Counted from the stretch's first letter, positions 20,601 to 28,788 are shown. The stretch is 64,000 nt of DNA from Larkinella sp965227735 (GCF_965227735.1 NZ_OZ245776.1:4216001-4280000), one strand, 5' to 3'. The notes: generated by a model from the letters alone, not told the origin. Made by a program: numbers and translations.

Positions 20601-20853
20601 CGGGGACGGAAAGCCGGAATTTACCGTTGGCATCCGTGATGGTGCCGGTATTGGTGGTGCCTTTCACTAAAATAGACGCCCCCGGCAGCGGGTTGCCATC
20701 CTCTTTGAAAGTGACGACACCATTGACTTCAATGTCCGCCAATTTTGCGGGAAGCCCACCTGCGACGGCCCTACTTCCTGCCAGCAGGCCGAAAAAGACG
20801 ATAAGAATGGGCAGGAAGCCACGAGTTGATAGGATAGATTGCTTCATAGTCAC
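17692..20853 (-). CDS. SusC/RagA-type TonB-linked outer membrane transporter
   Basis: The 1053-residue protein has a signal peptide, then a carboxypeptidase-regulatory-like beta-sandwich (about residues 42-125, with GNPLPGASILVKGT and DANGKFRLSVP). A TonB-box-like LSEVVVTSFG follows, then the plug domain with the SusC signature PLYVVDGIPLDN and VLKGAAATVLYGSRAASGAILITTKKG, and a 22-stranded barrel ending in an aromatic-terminated strand (RATF). It imports SusD-captured ligand with TonB energy. It is the first gene of a five-gene operon in which every other gene is SusD or a protease. An ATG two codons later is an equally good start. Confidence 0.95.
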   Translation of the reverse strand: MTMKQSILSTRGFLPILIVFFGLLAGSRAVAGGLPAKLADIEVNGVVTFKEDGNPLPGASILVKGTTNTGTITDANGKFRLSVPESATLVVSYIGFLPVEIPVNGRSTISIALESDAKQLSEVVVTSFGIARDRKTLGYGVSEVKAEQLSQAPTTDVTNSLAGKVAGVQVTGAGGGFAGSNVTIRGFSTFTGSNQPLYVVDGIPLDNSGGGNSVNTGVVNSSRISDINPQDIENVNVLKGAAATVLYGSRAASGAILITTKKGRKGVKKQISFSTNVAVGTVSRFPKFQNEYAQGSNGNYINNVAGSWGPRIAGQTVTNWFGESETLQAYPDNIRDILQSSISSQNNLSFSGGTDKYDYRVSYGFSAETGLVPNNKLNRNNLSVNAGTQLTDKFRISTSFSYANNVSDRTQSGNQGANSLWRGIYTPRSYDLTNKPFQDAAGNQLWFAAEDHPYWSLEHIRNHQEVNRFFGNVNLKYDILDWLQADLKIGTDIFNFTTKGFDDKGVRSNANTNSAGAGGVLDRSQLIRNLNSYFTLTGNRKITPDINLIATVGNEIISNYNSEMQNIGLGIVVPGFDNIKNFLTFNPTSSVTEQRAVGVFADLVFDYKSWLSVNAKARNDFSSTLAPGYRSIFYPAVALSFVPTEAFPSLKSKILSSAKIRANMGEVGKGASPYAINTYYGKASAGDGLGSTAVNFPFGGLAGYTYDNSTGNPQLTPEFTREIELGAEVTLFNGRLFIDGSVYKRDSRNLIFSVPVPSTSGFTSLVTNAGKLSTKGIELLISGTPIQKESFTWESSLNFTSFRSIVKELAPGVANISIGGFTSPNIRLVSGEEYGQIWSNAYQRDAQGRMIIGANGLPKVTTAVQRVGNPNPRFTAGFTNTFNYKNFSLSFLLDYKHKGDQLSRTIGDLRINGVAAETAEFPRFNADGTPNRPYIFDGVREDGTPNTIGVTAQQYYSLQGKYVAWEGYVLDATYLKLREANLTYKIPASVLDHVKFIKGLQLSVYGRNLFIHAPNYPHLDPEQNLLGVSNARGLEFGIQPTARTIGGSLRATF

Positions 20854-21241
20854 CTACGGTATAATTGGGGTTAATTGCATGCTGAGTAGTCTAAAAGGCC
20901 GGGCAGATCGGAGTCGACAGGTTTCTTTTCCTGCATCGGTCGGATTGATCGGTACCAGAAACCTGCCTGATTCAGCGCATCCGCAACACCACGGTTTGGT
21001 GTTCTCAAACAAAGAAAAGCAACATTTTTCTTCTCAAAATAGGGCTGGCGGGATTCGGCTAAAATCTATTTATCAATAGATAATTTTTGTTAAGCCCCCA
21101 AAGAATTACGTATCAACTGCTTTTATTGTAGAATAATATTCGGTCAATTTGGAAAAGTGGCTGACTTTAAAATTGTAAATTCTGATTTTTCAAAATGCCT
21201 CCTAAATCGGGAAAAGATGAAAATAAATCTCCGTTTTATCT
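20854..21241. other. leader/promoter region upstream of susC; no gene seen
   Basis: No convincing coding frame fills this stretch. It should contain the susC promoter on the minus strand, but I found no exact TAnnTTTG box at a usual distance. The part from about 21080 to 21241 is AT-rich. Confidence 0.5.
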
Positions 21242-21278
21242 AAAAAAAATACCAGTATGACGGGGGTGTCATACCGGT
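21242..21278 (-). terminator. intrinsic terminator of the P5C dehydrogenase gene
   Basis: Read on the minus strand, arms GTATGAC and GTCATAC (21255-21274, with flanking ACC/GGT extension to 21251-21277) form a hairpin that is followed directly by a run of eight T (A at 21242-21249 on the plus strand). It lies 37 bp after the pruA stop. Confidence 0.8.
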
Positions 21279-21314
21279 ACATTTACCGCAACAAGTAAAG
21301 ATTCACGGGTGTGA

Positions 21315-22952
21315 TCAATCGGGATTTAAAAAAGGATAACGGTAGTTTTTGGGAGAATCAAAGGTTTCTTTGATGGTTCGGGCCGACACCCACCGCAGCA
21401 GGTTCAGCTCCGAACCGGCTTTATCATTCGTTCCCGATCCGCGCGCGCCCCCGAAAGGTTGTTGCCCCACCACCGCGCCGGTGGGTTTGTCGTTGATGTA
21501 AAAATTGCCCGCAGCATTCTGCAAGCGGCTGGTTGCCAGCTCGATGGCATACCGGTCGCGGGACAGAATCGATCCGGTGAGTGCGTAGATGGACGTTTTA
21601 TCAATAACATCCAGCATGGCTTCATAGTCATCGTCGTCGTAGACGTAGACCGTCAAAACCGGGCCAAACAGCTCTTCGCACATCGTCACATACTGCGGAT
21701 CATCGACCCGCAAAACCGTCGGTTGAATAAAATAGCCTACGGTTTTGTTATACGATCCACCGGCGACGATCTCAACGCCCTCGTCGTTTTTAGCCTGATC
21801 GATGTAGCGGGCCAGCTTGTCGAACGAGCGCTCGGAAATCACGGCATTCACGAAATTACCAAAATCTTCGACTGGCCCCATTTGGATGATACTCAGATCC
21901 TGAACCACTTTGTCCCGGATAGCCGCCCACAACGACGCGGGTAAATAGGCTCGGGAAGCTGCCGAGCATTTTTGTCCCTGGTATTCGAACGCACCGCGCA
22001 CCAGAGCCGTGGCAACGGCTTCCGCGTCAGCGCTGGGATGAGCGAGTACAAAATCTTTCCCGCCGGTTTCGCCCACAATGCGTGGGTAACTTTTATAGGT
22101 AGCGATGGAATTGCCAATGGATTTCCAGATCGTTTGAAAAACCGCCGTCGAACCCGTGAAATGAATCCCGGCAAAGTCAGGATGACTAAAAATAACGTTT
22201 CCGGCAACGGGACCATCCACGTTGATCAGGTTAATGACGCCACCGGGCAAACCGGCTTCTTTCAGCACGTCCATGATCACCTGAGCCGCATACACCTGGT
22301 TTTCAGACGGCTTCCAGACTACCACGTTGCCCATCATGGCTGCTGAGGTGGGCAGGTTTCCGGCAATGGCCGTGAAATTGAAGGGCGTCAGCGCAAACAC
22401 GAAACCTTCCAGGGGGCGTTGTTCCAGCCGGTTCCAGACGCCCGGTGACGAATTGGGCTGGATGTCGTAAATTGTCGCCATGTACGAAACATTAAACCGC
22501 AGGAAGTCGATCAGTTCACACGCGGAGTCTATTTCGGCCTGGTAGGCGTTTTTTGACTGACCGAGCATGGTGGCCGCGTTAATCTTATAGCGATATGGTC
22601 CGGCGATCAGCTCGGCGGCTTTCAGGAAAATGGCCGCGCGTTCTTCCCAGGGCAGGGCTTCCCAGCGGGGCTTGGCCGCGAGGGCGGCTTCGATGGCTTC
22701 CTGAACGTGGCTGGCATCACCTTCGTGGTAATAGCCCAGAATATGGTGATGGTCGTGGGGAGGACGAATGGCTTGCTTGGTACCCGTTCGGACTTCGCGA
22801 TTCCCGATGTAGAGGGGAATGTCGACTTCCTGCGCCCGGGCGTTTGCCAGGGCTTCCTTCAATTTGGCTCGTTCGGGAGTCCCCGGCGCATACGAATAAA
22901 CCGGTTCATTCCGGGGTTCCGGAACACGGAAAAATCCTTTTGACATAGACAA
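21315..22952 (-). CDS. pruA: L-glutamate gamma-semialdehyde (P5C) dehydrogenase
   Basis: This 545-residue NAD-dependent aldehyde dehydrogenase has its catalytic cysteine at Cys329 in EYQGQKCSAASRAY and its general base Glu in IVGETGGKDFV. FTGSTAVF is the nucleotide-binding loop. The sequence, including GSGTNDKAGS and RWVSARTIKETF near the C-terminus, matches stand-alone 1-pyrroline-5-carboxylate dehydrogenases, which oxidise glutamate semialdehyde from proline to glutamate. It is divergently transcribed from proline dehydrogenase, so the two genes provide the complete proline-to-glutamate route. The start MSMSK has a second Met two codons later. Confidence 0.95.
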   Translation of the reverse strand: MSMSKGFFRVPEPRNEPVYSYAPGTPERAKLKEALANARAQEVDIPLYIGNREVRTGTKQAIRPPHDHHHILGYYHEGDASHVQEAIEAALAAKPRWEALPWEERAAIFLKAAELIAGPYRYKINAATMLGQSKNAYQAEIDSACELIDFLRFNVSYMATIYDIQPNSSPGVWNRLEQRPLEGFVFALTPFNFTAIAGNLPTSAAMMGNVVVWKPSENQVYAAQVIMDVLKEAGLPGGVINLINVDGPVAGNVIFSHPDFAGIHFTGSTAVFQTIWKSIGNSIATYKSYPRIVGETGGKDFVLAHPSADAEAVATALVRGAFEYQGQKCSAASRAYLPASLWAAIRDKVVQDLSIIQMGPVEDFGNFVNAVISERSFDKLARYIDQAKNDEGVEIVAGGSYNKTVGYFIQPTVLRVDDPQYVTMCEELFGPVLTVYVYDDDDYEAMLDVIDKTSIYALTGSILSRDRYAIELATSRLQNAAGNFYINDKPTGAVVGQQPFGGARGSGTNDKAGSELNLLRWVSARTIKETFDSPKNYRYPFLNPD

Positions 22953-22973
22953 TGGTTTATTAAATCAGTTGTT

Positions 22974-23040
22974 CAAAGGTATTGTGCCCCGGTTCTTCCT
23001 TTGCATCCAAAATTGTCCAAATGTCATCTAAAATTGCCAA
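22974..23040. promoter_or_regulatory. candidate operator and promoter between the divergent proline genes
   Basis: Two direct repeats, CATCCAAAATTGTCCAA (23004-23020) and CATCTAAAATTGCCAA (23025-23040), start exactly 21 bp apart, two helical turns. TACCTTTG on the minus strand (22974-22981) is a perfect -7 box for pruA; the nearest TTTG upstream of it (minus strand 23008-23011) lies inside the first repeat, but the 26-nt spacing is longer than usual. A regulator bound here could control both genes. Confidence 0.45.
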
Positions 23041-23091
23041 AACCGCCATACCCGAAATTCCCGCTATACATTAGGGGACAAAATACAGACG

Positions 23092-24306
23092 ATGAAAAAC
23101 GAAACGAAAATAGATCTGGATAATACCGCCGAAGCCTTTGCCTATAAATCCGATCAGCAGTTGCGGAAAGCACAGGTGATGTTCACGCTGATGAATCAAA
23201 ACTGGCTGGTGAGCCTGGGAGCGGGCCTTACGTCGTTGGCCGTAAAGTGGAATTTGCCGGTCAAAGGGCTGATCCGGTCCACCATTTTCGAGCAATTTGT
23301 CGGCGGAGAAAGTCTTGATCAAACGATTGATACGATTAAAACGCTCGATCGATTCAAGGTGCAGGCCATTTTGGATTATGGCGCGGAAGGCAAGGAAACC
23401 GAAGCCGACTTCGACCGGACGAAGGAAGAGTTCATTCGGGTCGTTCGGTTTGCCGCTACCCGCCCCAATGTGCCGTTGATGGGCATCAAGATTACGGGCC
23501 TGGCGCGGTTTGCGTTACTGGAAAAACTGAACCCGCTGGTTCGGCTGACCGATCAGACCGTCGAGATCAATACCGGTTTGCTGACCCCTTCCGAAAAGCA
23601 GGAATGGGAGCGGGTGGTCAGCCGAACGGTTGAAATCTGCGAAACGGGCGCTAATCTCCACATTGGAATAGTAATAGATGCTGAAGAATCGTGGATTCAG
23701 GATACGATCGATGCGCTGACGATGCAGGTGATGACGGTTTTCAATCAAAAGGCCGCTGTCGTTTTCAATACCGTCCAGCTATACCGCCACGACCGGCTTG
23801 CGTTTCTGAAAAGAAGCTTTGCGCTGGCCCAAAACCGCAAAGCCGTTCTGGGTGTCAAAATTGTTCGGGGGGCCTACATGGAGAAAGAGCGAAAACGGGC
23901 CCTGGAGCGCAATGAAACCGTTTTGATCCAGCCCGACAAAGTCGCCAGTGACCGGGATTTCAACGCTGCGATTGATTTCTGCCTGAATCATCTAGACCGA
24001 ATTTCGCTGATTGTGGCCTCGCACAATGAACACAGCGTACAGCACACCGTCGAGAAACTACTCGATGCCGACCTGCCGCTCAATCACCCGCACGTTCATT
24101 TCTCCCAGCTTTTCGGCATGAGCGACCACATCACGTTCAACCTCGCCAAGGCGGGTTGCAACGTGAGCAAGTACCTTCCGTATGGCCCAATTGCCGACGT
24201 TATTCCGTATTTGATGCGACGGGCGCAGGAAAATAGTTCGGTGGCGGGGCAAACCAGCCGGGAATTGTTTCTGATCCGGAAAGAAGTGGCCAGAAGGAAG
24301 TTATAA
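23092..24306 (+). CDS. proline dehydrogenase (monofunctional)
   Basis: The 404-residue protein shows the FAD-dependent TIM-barrel of proline dehydrogenases. Recognisable stretches are VKIVRGAYMEKER, IVASHNEHSV, FSQLFGMSDHITFNLA and YLPYGPIADVIPYLMRRAQENSS; the last corresponds to the C-terminal substrate-binding motif YxPYGxxxxxxxYLxRRxxEN. It oxidises L-proline to 1-pyrroline-5-carboxylate and passes electrons to the quinone pool at the inner membrane. It is divergent from pruA, with 139 bp between, and is followed by a hairpin element. Confidence 0.94.
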   Translation: MKNETKIDLDNTAEAFAYKSDQQLRKAQVMFTLMNQNWLVSLGAGLTSLAVKWNLPVKGLIRSTIFEQFVGGESLDQTIDTIKTLDRFKVQAILDYGAEGKETEADFDRTKEEFIRVVRFAATRPNVPLMGIKITGLARFALLEKLNPLVRLTDQTVEINTGLLTPSEKQEWERVVSRTVEICETGANLHIGIVIDAEESWIQDTIDALTMQVMTVFNQKAAVVFNTVQLYRHDRLAFLKRSFALAQNRKAVLGVKIVRGAYMEKERKRALERNETVLIQPDKVASDRDFNAAIDFCLNHLDRISLIVASHNEHSVQHTVEKLLDADLPLNHPHVHFSQLFGMSDHITFNLAKAGCNVSKYLPYGPIADVIPYLMRRAQENSSVAGQTSRELFLIRKEVARRKL

Positions 24307-24339
24307 CCAGTTTGGTTTTAAAATTCGGTAACGTCGATC

Positions 24340-24392
24340 GGGCTACGATACCCTGACAGCGGTCAAAGACCCTGTCAGCGGTATCGTAGCCC
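24340..24392. repeat. nested hairpin downstream of proline dehydrogenase
   Basis: Outer arms GGGCTACGATACC (24340-24352) and its exact complement (24380-24392) enclose a second stem, CTGACAG...CTGTCAG, with a 3-nt AAA loop between GGTC and GACC. A further CTGTCAG copy follows at 24391-24397. The hairpin is stable and probably protects or terminates the transcript, though no T-run follows. Confidence 0.75.
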
Positions 24393-24397
24393 TGTCA

Positions 24398-24751
24398 GTA
24401 ATACCGCCTTTCCGAAGCGATTTGCTCCCGTTTTCAGGCCGTTTGGTGAACTTTGAAAATTGTAACCATTTTAAGAGTAAAAAATAAACCTCAGCGATAG
24501 TGTGATCTTATTCCGATATGCAGTTCCTGAACGAACTTTTATAACACTATTAGCCAATAATCAACAAATATTATCCGTTTGTTTGTGAAATATATAGAAT
24601 AATGATAATATTGGTATATACTTCGAAAAATAACTGTTAAATGAAGTAAACTTGTAAAGCCGTTCATTTTGCCGGTCATTGTAAAGGCCTTGCCATCTCT
24701 ATTTGTACTATTTTGATGTTTAATGGTTAAACAATTACCCGATTTGACTGT
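24398..24751. other. AT-rich upstream region of the AraC gene; no gene seen
   Basis: From about 24460 to 24751 the sequence is markedly AT-rich and lacks any credible reading frame. TATTTG and TATTTTG near 24698-24717 resemble -7 elements for the AraC-family gene, but neither matches TAnnTTTG exactly. Confidence 0.4.
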
Positions 24752-25627
24752 ATGAAAGTACTACAATTTACTCCGCCTGCCCCCAAAGAGGATTCCGTAA
24801 TTGTAGACGAGGATTTTCTGACCCATTTTTACAACCATTTTCACCGGCATAAACAGCTTCAGATCACGCTCATCCTCAAAGGGAAAGGTACCCTGATGGT
24901 GGGGAACTACAGCCAGGCCTTCCGGCCCAACGAAGTGTACATTCTGGGGCCAAACCAGCCCCACATGTTCAAATCGGAGCCGGGGCATTTTACGAATCCA
25001 CGGCTTGGGAATGCCCATGCCATCCACATCTTTTTCGATCTGGAACGGATTCCGAAAGCCTTTCTGGCTTTGCCCGAAATGGAGTCGATCAGCCGGTTTT
25101 TCGAACTCATCCAGAATGGCCTGCAACTTCCGGCCGAACACACCGAATACGTTGCCAAAATCCTGAAATCCCTGGAAGACAAAACCAATCTGGACCGGCT
25201 GCTGGCGGTTATCCAGTTGTTTCAATATTTTTCGAAGGAAGTAAAGGGCTGGAAGTCGTTGCAAACGGGGTTCGCCGATTATTCTTTTTCGGATTCGGAC
25301 GGCATGCGGATGAATGACGTCTTCCAGTATACGCTCGATCATTATGCCGAACCCATTACGCTCGACAAAATTGCCGACATCGCCCACATTACTCCGCACG
25401 CGTTCTGCAAATACTTCAAGAAGCACACCCGCAAAACGTACAACACGTTTTTGAATGAGATCCGGATCAACGAAGCCTGTAAACGAATCATCAACAGCAG
25501 TAACGACGGTATTTCCAGCATTGCCTATTCGACGGGGTTCAACAGCGCCACCAATTTTAACCGGGTTTTCAGAAAAACCACTGGCATGTCGCCCAGCGAT
25601 TATATTCGGGAATACAAGAGCAAGTAA
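24752..25627 (+). CDS. AraC family transcriptional regulator
   Basis: The 291-residue protein has an N-terminal cupin-like sensing domain (about residues 15-110, with HFHRHKQLQITLILKGKG and GPNQPHMFK) and a C-terminal double helix-turn-helix (about 190-288, with ITLDKIADIAHITPHAFCKYFKKHTRKT and ISSIAYSTGFNSATNFNRVFRKTTGMSPSDY). This is the arrangement of small-molecule-responsive AraC activators. It lies between proline dehydrogenase and an amino-acid permease, so regulation of amino-acid or peptide uptake is plausible. The effector is unknown. It is convergent with the permease, with only 15 bp between stops. Confidence 0.9.
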   Translation: MKVLQFTPPAPKEDSVIVDEDFLTHFYNHFHRHKQLQITLILKGKGTLMVGNYSQAFRPNEVYILGPNQPHMFKSEPGHFTNPRLGNAHAIHIFFDLERIPKAFLALPEMESISRFFELIQNGLQLPAEHTEYVAKILKSLEDKTNLDRLLAVIQLFQYFSKEVKGWKSLQTGFADYSFSDSDGMRMNDVFQYTLDHYAEPITLDKIADIAHITPHAFCKYFKKHTRKTYNTFLNEIRINEACKRIINSSNDGISSIAYSTGFNSATNFNRVFRKTTGMSPSDYIREYKSK

Positions 25628-25642
25628 GTCACCGGGTTACGT

Positions 25643-27082
25643 CTAATCTCTGCCGGTTTCCGGGAGCTTCTCACCGGTATTGCGGTTTTTTCTGATCAGG
25701 AAATAAATCGGGATACCGGTGAGGGTGATGATGAGTCCGGGCCATGTGTAGGTGGGTTTGTAGACAATCAGCAGGAGGCAAAACGCGAGGCCCATCAGGA
25801 TGTATAGAACCGGCAAAACCGGGTAGCCAACGGCTTTGTAGGGTCTTGGCGCGTCGGGGCGTTTGGTTCGCAGGATGAAGATCCCGGCGATCGTCAGCAT
25901 GTAAAAAACCACAACCACGAACGAAATCATATCCAGCAAGTCGCCGTAGCGACCGCTCAGGCTCCAGATGCAGGCCACGAGGCACTGAATCCAGAGGGCA
26001 AAACCGGGTACGGAGTTTTTGTTCAGTTGCCCCACTTTCCGGAAAAACAAACCGTCTTTGGCCATGGAATAATACACCCGCGCTCCGGCCAGAATTAGGC
26101 CATTGTTGCAGCCAAACGTCGAAACCATGATCATAATGGCAATGATGGTGGTTCCGGCGTTGCCGAAAATGACGTGAGAAGCCGTCACGGCCACCCGGTC
26201 TTTGTCGGCCGAGGCAATTTCCTGCAGCGACAGCACTCCGGTATACATGACGTTGGTGAGCAGATAAATCACCGTGACGATGATGGTGCCGAGGGCCAGA
26301 CTGAGCCCGATGTTTTTCTGCGGATTTTTGATTTCGCCGGCAATGAACGTGACGGTATGCCACGAATCGCTGCTGAAAATTGATCCGACCATCGCGGCCG
26401 CAATGGCACCGAAAGCGGCCAGCGTTGTATAAGATTCAACGCTTCCGTCGGGGCTGAGTTTATGCAAATTCCAGATGTCGACGTTCGTCCAGTTGGCTTG
26501 CCAGACATCGGATTTGATGGCATAAAACCCGAATACGATGAGACCCAGCAGGCTCAGCAGTTTGGCCAGGGTGAAAGTCGTTTGAATGAGTTTCCCGCTG
26601 TTGACCCCGCGGGTGTTGATGAAGGTGAGTAATACGATAATAAGAATTGAAAGGAGCTGTGCCGCCGAGATTTGCAGAAAGTTCAGGTCAAAGATGATGT
26701 GGTCTTCACTGAATGGGGGCAACAGGTAGGCGGTGAATTTGGCAAACGCAACGCCTACGGCGGCAATGGTGGCGGTATGAATGACGGTGAAAAAACTCCA
26801 GCCGTACAGAAAACTGATGAGCGGATTGTAGGCTTCTTTCAGATACACATATTGCCCGCCCGCTTTCGGATACATGGCACTCAATTCGCCGTAACCGAGG
26901 GCTGCTGTCAGGGTCATGAAACCGGTGATCAGCCAGACCGCCATCAGCCAGCCCGCGCTGCCAGTGTTGCGGGTAATGTCGGCACTGACAATAAAAATAC
27001 CGGAACCGATCATGCTGCCGGCCACCAGCATCGTGGCATCGATTAATCGCAGGGAAGGCTTAAAGGCCGAATGGTCTTGCAT
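25643..27082 (-). CDS. APC family amino-acid permease
   Basis: The 479-residue inner-membrane transporter has about twelve membrane helices. The first helix motif GSMIGSGIF is the substrate-binding unwound segment of the APC superfamily, and AGGQYVYLKEAY and GYGELSAMYPKAGG are typical of the LAT/YfnA-like branch. It probably imports or exchanges amino acids. Next to proline catabolic genes a proline or broad-range amino acid substrate is possible, but the sequence alone does not tell. A short hydrophilic C-terminal tail ends in LPETGRD; the LPETG string is coincidental in a Gram-negative protein without a cell-wall sorting context. Confidence 0.88.
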   Translation of the reverse strand: MQDHSAFKPSLRLIDATMLVAGSMIGSGIFIVSADITRNTGSAGWLMAVWLITGFMTLTAALGYGELSAMYPKAGGQYVYLKEAYNPLISFLYGWSFFTVIHTATIAAVGVAFAKFTAYLLPPFSEDHIIFDLNFLQISAAQLLSILIIVLLTFINTRGVNSGKLIQTTFTLAKLLSLLGLIVFGFYAIKSDVWQANWTNVDIWNLHKLSPDGSVESYTTLAAFGAIAAAMVGSIFSSDSWHTVTFIAGEIKNPQKNIGLSLALGTIIVTVIYLLTNVMYTGVLSLQEIASADKDRVAVTASHVIFGNAGTTIIAIMIMVSTFGCNNGLILAGARVYYSMAKDGLFFRKVGQLNKNSVPGFALWIQCLVACIWSLSGRYGDLLDMISFVVVVFYMLTIAGIFILRTKRPDAPRPYKAVGYPVLPVLYILMGLAFCLLLIVYKPTYTWPGLIITLTGIPIYFLIRKNRNTGEKLPETGRD

Positions 27083-27412
27083 AAAAGAAAAGCGGGGAAA
27101 CGGTGTCGACGCCGGATACAGTGAATGGCTGAACTATTTATCCAAAGGTAAGTGACCTGCAATCGCCAAATACCTCCGGTTTTAGTCAATCCTAAACATA
27201 TTTTAACCGGTTTCATGTGATCATGGATGCGATTTTCTCCCGCCCTGTCCGGGGTAGTTGGGTTCATGCAGCCGTTTATGCCTTTTTTTATTAATTTAGG
27301 GTATAATTTTGAGTTTGATCGGTTCATGAACGGCGTGAACCGATTGAGTACAGTGTTCACCGCCCCATTGGAATCTATATAAAATGTGATCCGGATGAAG
27401 GCACAAAAAGAA
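27083..27412. other. intergenic region between divergent permease and ricT; no gene seen
   Basis: No coding frame is convincing in this stretch. It must contain the permease promoter on the minus strand and possibly the ricT promoter on the plus strand. The AT-rich part is around 27270-27320. Confidence 0.4.
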
Positions 27413-27538
27413 GCGGGGCCGCCCGCACGATCATGAGTTATGAATTAAGAGTTAAGAGTTAAAAATTAAAAGTAAACGGTTCTCTATCCTACTTTTCACT
27501 TTTAACTCTTAATTTTTAACTATTAACTCTTAACTATA
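27413..27538. repeat. palindromic intergenic element, CGCACGGGCGACCCC-core family, copy 3
   Basis: The inverted, slightly diverged core GCGGGGCCGCCCGCACGA (27413-27430) is followed by an AT-rich arm of GAGTTAA units (about 27432-27475) and an imperfectly complementary arm (about 27489-27538). The arm sequences resemble copy 1. It ends 9 bp before the ricT start, so it would lie in the ricT leader. Confidence 0.75.
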
Positions 27539-27547
27539 GATAGAGTT

Positions 27548-28756
27548 ATGGGATGCAAATCATGTACGACCGGCGGTTGTGGGACCAAAACCGCGACCGG
27601 AGCCGTGGGCGGATGCAAGAATAATGGGGCTTGTGGCACCGGCGGTTGCAATAAAATGAATGTGTTCGACTGGTTGAGCAACATGGAGACGCCCTCCACA
27701 CGCCGGTACGATGCAGCCGTAGAAGTAAAGTTTAAGGGTGGGCGGAAGGAATACTACCGCAACCCGCACCAGATCGATCTGACAACGGGCGACTACGTCG
27801 TCTGTGAAATGCAAACGGGTTATCACATCGGCTGCGTGTCGCTCCAGGGGGAACTGGTTCGCTTGCAGATGTTGAAGAAAAACATCCCGTTTTCCGACGA
27901 TCTGAAAGTGATTCACCGCGTGGCGTCGCAGAAAGACCTCGAAAAACACGAGCAGGCTATCGCCCGCGATCTGACGACGATGTATCGCACCCGCGAAGTG
28001 GTGAAGGAACTGAAGCTGAACATGAAACTGTCCGACGTGGAGTATCAGTCGGATAACACGAAGGCGACGTTCTATTATTCATCTGACGAGCGCGTCGATT
28101 TTCGGGAACTGATCAAGATTCTGGCGGCCGAATTCAAAATCCGGGTCGAAATGCGGCAGATCAGCCTGCGGCAGGAAGCCGGGCGGTTGGGCGGTATTGG
28201 TTCCTGCGGCCGCGAACTCTGTTGCTCGACCTGGCTGACCGATTTCAAAAACATCACGACCTCGGCGGCCCGGTATCAAAACTTGTCGCTGAATCCCAGT
28301 AAGTTGTCGGGACAGTGTGGCCGTTTGAAGTGTTGTCTGAACTACGAACTCGAAACCTACGTGGATGCGCTGCGCGATATTCCGCAGGTGGAAAAACCGC
28401 TGGAAACCCAGAAAGGCCGGGCGTCGCTCCAGAAAACCGACATTTTCCGGCGCATCATGTGGTTTGGCTACAGCACCGAAAGCACCTGGTATCCGCTGCC
28501 CATCGCGCGCGTCATGGAGATTCAGGAGTTGAACAAAAAGGGCATTATCCCCGAGTCGTTCGACCTGCTGGAGCCGATGGCCGAGCGGAAAGAAACCGCC
28601 AAAGGGTTGAGTTCACTCAACAGCGATCTGGAAAAACTGGACAAAAAATTCAGCGACCGCAGCGATCGGAAGAAGAAACGGAAGAAGAAAAAACCGTCAT
28701 CCGGCGGTGGTGAACCGGCGGCTTCGAACGGACGCCCGGAGAACGGAAAAGCCTAA
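27548..28756 (+). CDS. ricT: PSP1/RicT-type regulator with cysteine-rich N-terminus
   Basis: The N-terminus holds six cysteines in 34 residues (3, 6, 11, 23, 29, 34) spaced by glycines, suggesting a metal or Fe-S site. The PSP1 domain follows (about 40-290) with the conserved GIGSCGRELCCSTWL and SGQCGRLKCCLNYE segments. The tail from about 365 is basic (RKKKRKKKKP) and could bind nucleic acid. In Bacillus, RicT (YaaT) works with RicA and RicF in RNA processing and phosphorelay control and carries Fe-S clusters; partners are not visible here. The gene name is by homology of the domain only. A terminator follows at 28761. Confidence 0.85.
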   Translation: MGCKSCTTGGCGTKTATGAVGGCKNNGACGTGGCNKMNVFDWLSNMETPSTRRYDAAVEVKFKGGRKEYYRNPHQIDLTTGDYVVCEMQTGYHIGCVSLQGELVRLQMLKKNIPFSDDLKVIHRVASQKDLEKHEQAIARDLTTMYRTREVVKELKLNMKLSDVEYQSDNTKATFYYSSDERVDFRELIKILAAEFKIRVEMRQISLRQEAGRLGGIGSCGRELCCSTWLTDFKNITTSAARYQNLSLNPSKLSGQCGRLKCCLNYELETYVDALRDIPQVEKPLETQKGRASLQKTDIFRRIMWFGYSTESTWYPLPIARVMEIQELNKKGIIPESFDLLEPMAERKETAKGLSSLNSDLEKLDKKFSDRSDRKKKRKKKKPSSGGGEPAASNGRPENGKA

Positions 28757-28760
28757 TATG

Positions 28761-28788
28761 AAAAAACCGGTCGGAAGGCCGGTTTTTT
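28761..28788. terminator. bidirectional Rho-independent terminator
   Basis: Arms AAAAAACCGG and CCGGTTTTTT surround an 8-nt loop. It lies between the convergent ricT and Dabb-domain genes and has A/T tracts on both sides, so it can end transcripts from either direction. Confidence 0.88.

Noticed and set aside
25643..25663. LPETG-like sorting signal at the C-terminus of the permease
   Set aside because: There is no following hydrophobic anchor and basic tail, and sortase sorting is not expected in this group.
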